DNA of 64,000 nucleotides. It comes from Adiantum capillus-veneris (Eukaryota > Streptophyta > Polypodiopsida > Polypodiales > Pteridaceae). Positions within the stretch are counted from its first letter, which is position 1, and each line of letters opens with the position of its first letter. The notes below the pieces were generated by a model, which was not told the DNA's origin, did not search any database, and saw only the letters and a list, made by a program, of their open reading frames with translations. The position numbers were made by a program, and so were the translations under genes. This document shows positions 55,871 through 64,000 of this stretch, piece by piece. The stretch lies in assembly GCA_014529385.2 (NCBI GenBank), contig CM043942.1, forward strand, positions 60,589,684 to 60,653,683, in the 5' to 3' direction.

Positions 55871-56437
55871 TACATGAAGATGACAAGTCTGAAGAATTTT
55901 GTTTTGCCAACAAAGGGATACATGGACAATACACCACGACATGGCAAGGTGGAATTACACACGTCTTCATAAAACATGGTAACGAGTTCTTTCTTGTAAA
56001 CTTTAGTATTTTTATAAATAAAAAAGTCCCTCCAATACTAGAGGAGAAGCATAAGTCCCCCTTCAACACTGGAGAGGATAAAAGTGGCGGGGGAAGGGCA
56101 TGTTCCCTACGATTTTATTATAAATGTGGAGAACGGTGCCAACTCCACACCATACATACATACATATGGTTTTTTGTTTTTTGTATGGGCACAAGCATCG
56201 TAATGCACGCAATTCACCTCTCCATATTTATTATAATGTGTTAATTTTCAACTCCATCCATCTTTTAATGCAAAATCTCATTTGCAATGCGAGGTCGTAG
56301 AGCTTCTGGTGAAAGCATCAAGAGAGGAGGTATGATAACGAGCCATCAACACAAACTATGCCATGAGTTAAGAGCCACACCATTATCACTTTTTGAATTC
56401 TTACCATGTACACAGTAAAACAATCAAGGCAAACTAG
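55871..56437. other. Spacer, no gene assigned
   Basis: A 152-codon plus frame (55786-56244) starts inside PPR-like sequence and continues without a recognisable motif. Confidence 0.35.
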
Positions 56438-56575
56438 TTTTTTTTTACGTCGTCTCCCTTGCGTGAGCTAGCTTTACGAGTTTGTGCGAGATCACCTACA
56501 CCTCATGTATGTAGGGGTTGAAAATAGTGGGTAAGCCTAAACGCCCTCACCTTAACCATTAGGCCAACACCCTTT
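56438..56575 (-). repeat. tRNA-derived SINE-like element
   Basis: On the minus strand a box A, TGGCCTAATGGTTAAGG, is at 56566-56550 and a box-B-like segment, ATTTTCAACCCC, at 56524-56513. The unit ends in a run of nine As (56446-56438). The layout, an internal Pol III promoter followed by a tRNA-unrelated body and a poly-A tail, is that of a SINE. Length is about 140 bp. Confidence 0.6.
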
Positions 56576-56751
56576 TTTTGAGATTGGGGAATTCTACCCT
56601 CACCCAATCTGTATATCTATACTATAGATAAAGCGTGGAGGGATTCCGGCCCCCTTTCGTGACCATGTGCTGGAACCTCCTTGCTCAAGCCAGTGGACCC
56701 TGGTAGCATGGCTATACAAGAGAATATTACGCACCGTCAAATGCGGAAGGG

Positions 56752-56789
56752 AGAGAGAGAGAGAGAGAGAGAGCTTTATCCATTCAAAA

Positions 56790-56853
<64 letters not shown>
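56752..56853. repeat. (GA)n then (CT)n microsatellite, inverted pair
   Basis: A GA run at about 56752-56773 and a CT run at about 56793-56853, separated by 19 bases. The transcript could fold into a long hairpin. Confidence 0.9.
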
Positions 56854-56856
<3 letters not shown>

Positions 56857-56869
56857 TTTCTCTCTATAG

Positions 56870-58126
56870 CATGTGAGAGTAATTTCAACAAAACATTTCT
56901 ACAGGTATTTTGTCAATCATAGGAACCTTGAACTTGAGTGCCTCCCTGTCTAGCTCTGCAGATCGAGAGCAATGCTTGAAAGGTCCCCAAACCATCGACT
57001 CTAAAGTTGGGATGAGGTCATTGACAGGTCTCTAGGCCTAATAAAAACTAAAGTATTTAAGTAAGAAAAATCCACGGAATAGACCTTAGCAATTGGCAAT
57101 GGATGGGGACTATAGCCGTAGAAAAAGACCCAGTCCCATTCCACAAACGGAAATGGGACAAAATCTAAAATGATCCAAAACTTTTTTGGTCCTTTAACCT
57201 CTACAAATGGACTAACGCATCCTCATCCAATTCTTTTTTCCCTCTAAATGCGTAGGGTACATCTGCTAGTGGAGTTCTCTTCCACTAATAAAGTCTTATG
57301 AATGTTAATGCTTGAAGCGAAGCTGCTTTCCTTTCCAATGATGATCCAAGTTTGCAGATAGCATATGGCTGCATGCATATCCAAGCACCTTTGGTGAAAT
57401 CTTGTGGCACCCACTCACCATCTATACCTCTTGTGTTTTGGCATGGAAGTGTTGTGACCTCATCCTTTGGATGCCTTTGCGGAGTGGAGCTCGCCATGGG
57501 TGAACAAAGAAAATTAGGAGGAGGAGAAGGACCTTGCTTGTTGCTACAATGTAGCTGGGAGAAAGTGAATGACTTTGCTTGGTGTGCCAATGGCAGGTGG
57601 TAGTGACAGAGGGGGGGAGGAATGTTGTGGCAATCAAGATAGGAGAAGGTGGATTACCCTTGCTTGGTGTGGCAATAGGAGGTGGGAGGCGAGGAGAGCT
57701 TGAGCTTCCTTGCTGTCTGCAGCAATGGAGATGGTATAGAGAGAAAGTGTTGGAGTAGAGGTTGAATGTGATGTTGTCCCTACTCGCCTTCCCCACCTTC
57801 TCACTAGGTAAGAGGCCATTAAGAAGTGTAAGACTACTTTGTCCCCCTACTTTTTTTGGGCATACAGTGTGTCCACCACCCTCTTGTCATTGCTGACCTT
57901 TAATTAACCTCTTTCCCAAAGGGCCCCTAGAGGGTTCATATTTTTCCTCATGATCTATTTTTCCCACGGTGATGATCGGGTGACCTCTTCTTTACTTATA
58001 AAACATAAAAGTCCTCATGAGTGAAGAACTCCGTGATCATTTCCCCTTGCTTGGAACAATAGTGTTTTCTTTAGAAGAAGCTCTTCAGGAGCAGGGTGCA
58101 AAAAACTTCGTATCACTTATCCTAAT
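56870..58126. other. Spacer, no gene assigned
   Basis: Several frames of 60-124 codons, none recognised. Minus-strand frames near 57285-57800 are proline/serine-rich. A GCTTGGTGTG(C/G)CAAT phrase repeats near 57576 and 57662. Confidence 0.35.
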
Positions 58127-58312
58127 GTGTTAAAAAATGCTCATTTCAAGGCTTTGATGTCTCGTGCTGCAAAAGAGCTATATCAGGACACTGTCAAGGA
58201 AAGGACTGACCCATGGAAGAGATTCAGTAAAAAAATACAATCAACGATCAAGAGAGTGGAGTTTGTACTGAAAAAGAGTACTAAGGTTTTGAATTTCCAA
58301 AGCATACACTAA
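58127..58312 (+). other. Open frame of unknown identity next to element D
   Basis: A 61-codon frame that stays open upstream to about 58100, lysine/arginine-rich (AAKELYQDTVKERTDPWKRF). It is unlike element B's leader, so it may be host sequence or part of another element at D's broken 5' edge. Unrecognised. Confidence 0.3.
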
Positions 58313-58335
58313 GTACATATATAAATTTTGTTAAC

Positions 58336-60046
58336 ATGGCTGACAATAATCAAGAGCGTAGAATGAGCATTGATAGCTTTTATTTTGCACATGAAAGTGC
58401 TAATGATGATGCTCCCATGTTTGTGAATTATCTCGTTACTAGGTTGTAGCAAGCTATGTGCAACCCTGCTTTGCAAGCCGAAGTTACCGAACAACTTCGT
58501 GCTTATGGAATTTCCCTTCCTCTCCAAGAGAAGAGAGAGCTTAGGAGGCCTCTTGAAGAGACCCCCAAAAGAAGACTCTCTCCCATTCGAGAGGAGGAAT
58601 CCAAAGAGCAAGAAAGAAATGAAAGTTTAAGTTCCTCTGAAGATGTGGCTCCACGAAGACGGCGGTCTAGACGATCGCCCACTCCTCCCAAGAGGAAAAG
58701 ATCAACACATAGTCCTTCTCCTCATCACTCTGAAAGGCAAGAGAGGAAACAAAGGAAGAAAAGGGCTAGGAAGAGGTCACCCTCTTCTCCTTCTTCTTCA
58801 CCTTCCTCCTCTGCCGACGAAAGTTATGGCTATTCTCCTAGAGAATACAAGAGGGAGGACATCGCAAATCATTTCGTGCATGGCGAAGGTCACAAAAGCT
58901 AAAGAAGTTCAAGGAGGGAGGAAAGAGTACCTCTTTTCTCAACTATGATGGCACCTTCGGTGCTACCGACAAAGTGTTGGCCTTCATCCAGCAATTTGAT
59001 GCGGCCTTTGGAGATGAGGGCTTCACAGAGTCCTCCAAGCTATGCCATGTAGCTATGCACTTCCAAAAATCAGCTCGTCAATGGTGGGCTAGCCTTCGTG
59101 GCAATGGTGAAGCCCCAAAGACATGGAAAACTCTACGAGTTTCCATCATGAAGCAATTCCTTGCAAGTGATGCAAAGGACAAAGTGCTTACCGAATGGCG
59201 CAGCTTGAAGCTCCTCTCCCATGAGTCTATCCACAAATATGTACACAAGTTTTGGGATTTACATCTCAAGGATACTGTCTTTCAAAAGATAGACTTTGCT
59301 GAGCAAAGGCAGCAATTCTTTGCGGGATTACCTGAAGAGATGGCCGAATACATCAACTCTCAATGGCCTGGTACTATTAGCGAAGTAATCCATCACACCA
59401 TGGTTGCTTCACGCATCAATTTGCATCAAGGGGCTAGACGTAATGTCAAGCCCATGGAAAACAAAGACAAAAATGATGCAAAGGGGAAAACCAATGTTCA
59501 AAATACTTCCCAAGCCAATTCCAACAACAACAACAATCGGTCCAAGGAGAAGGGAGTTTACAAAGGTAAAAAAAAAATCTCTCTTGAAGAGCTTGAATCT
59601 TTTCTCAAGGACCATAAGTGTTTCAAGTGTGGGGAGCAAGGACATGACTATCGTTCTTGCCCCAAGAAGAATACTCGCAATGAGACTCCTAGGGATTCCA
59701 CTATCGAAGCTCCAAAAGAGGATGCTCATTGCAAAGGATCATCACTTTCCTATGCTTGGGGAAAGGTAAGAGAGCATGATGCCTTCATCTTGTTGGACCC
59801 TGGCTCTACTCTCAACTTCATATCAACGGAGTTGGCCACCAAGTTGGGCATTCAAGCTTTTGAGATGGGAGATATAGTAGTAGCTGATGCAGCTTTCAAG
59901 GGACAACAAGCCTCCGTTACTCCCTTGATTGGGAAGTTGAGGCTTCATGTCCAAAGCTATGTCGACAAAGAAGACTTCTTCATCTCTCCTCTCCAACATG
60001 AGGATGTTATCCTAGGGGCACCATGGTTTGATCGCATGGTGCCAAC
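58336..60046 (+). pseudogene. Element D gag and protease
   Basis: ATG at 58336 begins a gag like B's. TAG at 58447-58449 interrupts it. The frame resumes from 58456 with an Arg/Ser-rich segment (PRRRRSRRSPTPPKRKRS), then shifts near 58850-58880. From about 58900 the second frame has the gag core (FIQQFDAAFGDEGF), the CCHC knuckle CFKCGEQGHDYRSC and the protease LLDPGSTLNFIS. It is lost again near 60036-60046, within the segment after GAPWFD. Confidence 0.85.
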
Positions 60047-62122
60047 ATGAAGTTCCCTGAAAGGAGAATCTACTTCACCTACAGGGGAAAGAACATGTAT
60101 ATAGATTCTAGTGAGCGTGGTCGCACTATTCCACTTGTAAATCCTCTTGTTTTTGATAAGTCAATGAAGAGCTCAGTTTCTGCGTACATGATTTTTGTCA
60201 AAGAGTCTCTCAAAGTTACTAATGTTTCATCAAATGTAAATGGTAGGAATCAAGAAGAGTTAGACTTGTCTAATTTTCTAAAAGGATTCCAAGATGTGTT
60301 CATCGATGATATCCATATGGACTTACCTCCAAAACGAGGTGATGATGACCATCGCATTGAGCTCCTTCCTGACCATCGCATTGAGCTCCTTCCTGGAAGC
60401 TCACCACCTAACAAGCCTCCTTATCGAGTCTCACAAGCTCAACAAGAGGAGATCATGAGGCAAGTACAAGAGCTGGTATACAAAGGGATGGTGAGGCCTA
60501 GTTCCTCTCCCTTTTGTTCTCCAGTCCTTTTAGTGAAAAAAAAAGATGGCACATACTGTATGTGTGTGGACTATCGAGCACTAAACCATATCACTGTCAA
60601 AAACATATTTCCCGTACCTCGGGTAGAAGATCTGTTTGATAAGCTACAAGGCTCTACCTACTTCAGTAGGATTGACCTTAAGAGTGGCTATCATCAAATA
60701 AGGATAGTGGATGAAGATATCTTAAAGACCGCGTTTCGCACAACGTTTGGTCTTTATGAATATCTAGTCAAGCCTTTTGGCTTGACTAATGCACCACCTA
60801 CGTTCAATCGTTTGATGGAGAAAATTTTTAGACCATACCAAAAATTCACTAGAGTGTTCTTTGATGATATCATCATCTACCCCAAGTCTTTGGAGGAACA
60901 TAAGAAACATCTCCAAGTGATTTTTCAAGCATTGAGGGAGAACAAGCTTTTTCTCAACCAAAAGAAAAGCGAATTCTTCCTTCAAGAGATTCAATACCTA
61001 GGTCATATTATCTCTAAAGATGGTATCCGAATGGATCCATCAAAGTTAGAGGTAATAAAAGCATGGCCTAACCCAAGAAATCTACATGAGCTAAGAAGCT
61101 TTGTTGGTACGTGCGCATACTATAGACGCTTCATAGAAAAATTCTCTCAAGTAGCAGGACCACTACACGACTTAACTAAGAAGAACATTAAGTTTGTATG
61201 GACTGCTAAGGAGCAAAATGCTTTTGAAAAGCTCAAAGAGAAGCGTACTTCCCAACCAGTCCTCGTGCTTCCGGATCTTTCAAAGCCATTTGAGGTCCAA
61301 TGTGATGCTTGTGGTGATTGCCTTGGAGCTGTTTTGCTTCAAGAAGGGCATGCCATAGCATATGAGAGCCGAAGGCTCAATATTGATGAACGAGTCTTGG
61401 GAATTTATGAGAAAGAGCTTTTAGCTGTTCTACATGCCCTAGACACATGGAAGCACTACCTATTGGGGACTCCATTTATCCTACGAACCGACCACCAAAG
61501 TCTCAAGTATTTCATGACGCAAACCAAGCTTTCCGACAAAAAAATGAGGTGGGCAAATTTTCTTTCGCAATTCAATTGCCATATTGCTCACATAGCTGGT
61601 AAGCACAATCAAGTGGCCGATGCACTTTCACGACGACCCAAAGTTAATGCGGTGTCTATAGCTACTCACAATGATCTATCCTCTATGATAGATGAGTATG
61701 CTACTAACCTCGACTTTAGAGACATAATGTTAGCCCTTGCTTTGGGGAAGAAAGAGGAGCCATTCACCTTGCAGGATGGTTATCTTCTCCATGGCAATAG
61801 TCTATGTGCTACACATTCCCTTCGTGAGAAAGTTATGTATGAATCCCATGCTCCTCCATATGCGGGGCATAGAGGTATTCAACCTACTCCCCGAGCAGTA
61901 GAGACATACTTCTATTGGCCTATCATGAAAGTGGACATACAAGAGTATGTTTCAAAATGTGTAGTATGCCAAAAGACCAAGTATGATAGAGGGAAGCAAC
62001 CTGGATTACTCCAGCCATTGCCTATTCCAAATTCACCATGGGAGAGTATATCCATGGATTTCATCTTTGGATTACCCAAGTCTATCCATGGGAATACAGG
62101 AATACAGGAATATGATACTTGA
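60047..62122 (+). pseudogene. Element D RT, RNase H and truncated integrase
   Basis: 691 aa. RT has VDYRALN and the catalytic box FFDDIIIYP; RNase H has VQCDACGDCLGAVL and TDHQSLKYF; integrase keeps its HHCC finger (HAPPYAGHRGIQ to CVVCQKTK) and the first Asp of the core. An insertion-like 24-bp tandem duplication gives a doubled DHRIELLP near 60347-60395. At 62100-62115 the sequence jumps to the far side of the core: roughly 260-270 bases present in B (about 36775-37040) are missing, including the second Asp and the Glu. Confidence 0.9.
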
Positions 62123-62874
62123 TCTACTCAAGACTTATGTTACCGAAGTAGATCAACGCTCACAAACCTCTTGTAGAGTATGCCTACAATAATACTGTAC
62201 ATACTTCTACGGGAAAAGCACCTTTTGAGATCATTGAGGGAAGACCTAAAAGTACCTTTCTACTCAAAGTACATGGGAAGATCTTCGCCGCCGATGAGTA
62301 TGGCCGTGACCTACAAGCATCTTTTCAAAAGATTAGGGAGGCTATATCCATCTCTCAACAAAGGCAAAAAGCTGTTGCTGCTGATAAGCACAGAAGATCC
62401 TTAATGTTCAAAGAAAATGATTGGGTCTTACTCAAGTTTCCTAAGGCTCGATTAAGGAAAACGACGGGCAAAAATCCTACGGGCCATCAAAAGTATTATG
62501 GTAAACTAGAAAAAAGATACTATTGTCCTTTCCAAATCTTGAAGCCCATCAATGAGACGGCTTATCAACTCAAGTTGCCCAACCATTGGCTCATACACAA
62601 TGCCTTTCATGTAAGCCTACTTGAGCCCTACAAAGGAGAGCCACCAATTGAACCAATTATTGAAGACCCTCCCGAAGTTGAAGACCAAGAAGAGGTGCTA
62701 CAACCCGAAGCTGTCCTTTGGCATGAAGACAACGTACTACGACATGGTAAGATTATCCGACTGTATCTTATTAAGTTCAAAAATTATCCTTTTGAAGATG
62801 CTAGATGGATGCAAGGAATACAACTTAAGGATAGTATGAACCTTGTCAATGCTTACAATGCTACATTAGAGTAA
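62123..62874 (+). pseudogene. Element D integrase C-terminus and chromodomain-like end
   Basis: A second small deletion relative to B lies near 62157, and the frame changes. From about 62404 the frame matches B: GKNPTGHQKYYGKLEKRYY, then KLPNHWLIHNAFHVSLL, and a C-terminal YLIKFKNYPFEDARWM chromodomain-like segment. TAA is at 62872. Confidence 0.85.
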
Positions 62875-63234
62875 GCAAATGTACAAATTTCTTTTAAATG
62901 ACTCATGTTTTTGTCTTATAAGAATAGTCCTCTTTTTAATTGTGCACAAATTTAACTAGTATGCATGCTTAGAATCATGTTTGTGATGACGACGTCTCTC
63001 AAACACCAAGTAGAATTTGTCACTCTACTTTGGCAGAATGAAATGGACTAAAGAGCAGACATGCTTGCGGCAGCTATGTCTCCCAAGCACCAAATGGATT
63101 AGTCATCCATCTTGGAAAGATGTCGTAGGATAAAAAGGGATCCTCTACCCGGCTAAGAAAAATTGACTAATGACTAAGGCTTTATCTCTTCTACCTCATA
63201 GTCGAGGACGACTATGATTTCAAGAGAGAGGTAA
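62875..63234 (+). other. Element D 3' region and polypurine tract
   Basis: Matches B's 37808-38163 and ends CAAGAGAGAGGTAA at 63221-63234. Confidence 0.75.
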
Positions 63235-64000
63235 TGTCATATAATCTAATATCTAATAATCAACCCAAATGATTTTCTCATATTAAATTGATCACTTAAT
63301 GTGGGAGAATAAACGGGAACAAGTGTTAAGATATAGACATGTGCTTATAGATCTATCTCAACACGGGGCCAATAGTAAAGGGGCCCAAATGAGAGATGGT
63401 CTATCAAAGAGCAAGGCTAACAAATGGAGCATAAGACCTTAGGGTTAGCTTCATTGAATACCTCCAATAATGTGTGTAAAAGGCCTTTGACCTTAGGTAA
63501 GCTAGGGCTGAGCTTGAGGCACGGGAACCTGACCCAGCTCGAGGTGCTTGTCCTGTTGTCATGCTTGATGACTAAGGTGCTTGAGGTGCTTGATGATTGA
63601 GGTGCTTGAGATGCTTGAGGTGCTTAATTATTGAGATGCTTGAGGTGCTTGACATGCTTGAGATGCTAAGGTTTCACTTGAGGTGAGAACCCATCCCAAG
63701 CTTAAAGTGCTTATGAGCCAAGCTTGTGGTGGGAACTGGGCCTATGCATGAAGGGCTTGAGGTGTCAAAAAGTCAAAGATTCAATCCCTACAAGGAGGGG
63801 GTGAGCCCTACATGAGGGGGGATGAGAGAGAACACCCACACACTCACACAAGTCATGCATGGTACAAATAAAGTAAATGGGACACTTGTCAAGTTCCTCC
63901 TCATGTTGCCCTCATGGTGTGCCTGAAGCCTATTGGTTGGCCACCCGAGGGGTCCAATAATAATTTAGGAGATTTAATTAAATTTTTAGCATTTATCTAG
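63235..64000 (+). repeat. Element D 3' LTR (partial)
   Basis: Starts TGTCATATAATC, related to B's LTR start. It shares ATGATTTTCTCATATTAAA and CACTTAATGTGGG segments, the GAGGGGGTGAGCC segment and a CCTATTGG/TCCAAT pair near 63929-63958. It is cut by the window end. Confidence 0.85.
63539..63668 (+). repeat. TGCTTGAGG minisatellite in element D's LTR
   Basis: About eleven imperfect copies of a 9-12 bp unit built from GAGGTGCTTGA, GAGATGCTTGA and GACATGCTTGA. Element B's LTR lacks this array. Confidence 0.85.

Larger units (their letters stand above)
58336..64000 (+). mobile_element. Element D: defective gypsy chromovirus related to B, runs off the window
   Basis: Gag-pol and 3' LTR match B across their length, at what looks like about 80% nucleotide similarity. 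No 5' LTR or primer site is visible upstream of the gag start at 58336, so the 5' end is missing or replaced. The 3' LTR starts at 63235 and continues beyond the end of the window. Three frameshifts, one gag stop and a large integrase deletion make it a dead copy. Confidence 0.88.

Overview
This looks like nuclear DNA of a land plant, dominated by transposable elements. The evidence is plant-type Ty1/copia and Ty3/gypsy LTR retrotransposons (one a chromovirus), tRNA-iMet and tRNA-Asp-like primer sites, GT-AG introns, tRNA-derived SINE-like units, long GA/CT/AC microsatellites and a decayed pentatricopeptide-repeat (PPR) gene. A fern or other non-angiosperm is my guess from the unusual gene families; the window does not prove it. 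Everything here was read by eye. Identities, counts and exon ends are hand estimates.

Layout. Bases 1-15.9 kb are gene-poor. They hold a tRNA-like SINE head (about 371-441), a decayed copia pol remnant (2.85-4.06 kb, minus), scrambled gypsy integrase pieces in both orientations (4.1-4.73 kb), a diverged duplication with CT tracts (5.5 and 7.2 kb), one possible small gene (8364-8606, minus), a MITE candidate (8756-9130), and further tandem and inverted repeats.

From about 15.9 to 54.7 kb lies what I think is the most interesting locus, here called E. It contains a plus-strand multi-exon gene with a RING-like zinc finger, an apparently intact plus-strand two-exon FCP1/HAD-like phosphatase gene (20209-21000), and a minus-strand two-exon transposase-like gene (54689-50152). 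They share one feature: their introns and flanks are packed with GGTAC/GGTAG-rich repeats, including the palindrome GTACCAAATTTGGTAC. The 3' flanks of the first and last genes are copies of each other in inverted orientation. E may be a large multigene DNA element or the remains of one. I could not find its ends.

E is split by a 28.2-kb nest of LTR retrotransposons with a readable history. Gypsy element C (21796-50037, minus, TSD TCAGG) inserted first; its LTRs differ by roughly 3%. Two much younger elements landed inside C: copia element A (23952-29537, minus, TSD AAGGG, about 4 LTR substitutions) and chromovirus B (30874-39752, plus, TSD CGTCG, about 5 LTR substitutions). Removing A and B conceptually rejoins C, including an open frame that A interrupts. 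C is about 13.8 kb without its guests. It has a gag with four zinc knuckles, protease, RT/RNase H, integrase, a second aspartic-protease-like domain after integrase, and extra 3' ORFs.

From 54.7 kb to the end: long GA tracts, PPR pseudogene pieces, a minus-strand SINE-like unit, a CT tract, unassigned DNA, and a second, defective relative of B (element D, from 58.3 kb past the window end). D has a large integrase deletion and three frameshifts. Most coding frames in the window are open apart from single in-frame stop codons, which suggests point-mutation decay more than wholesale rearrangement.
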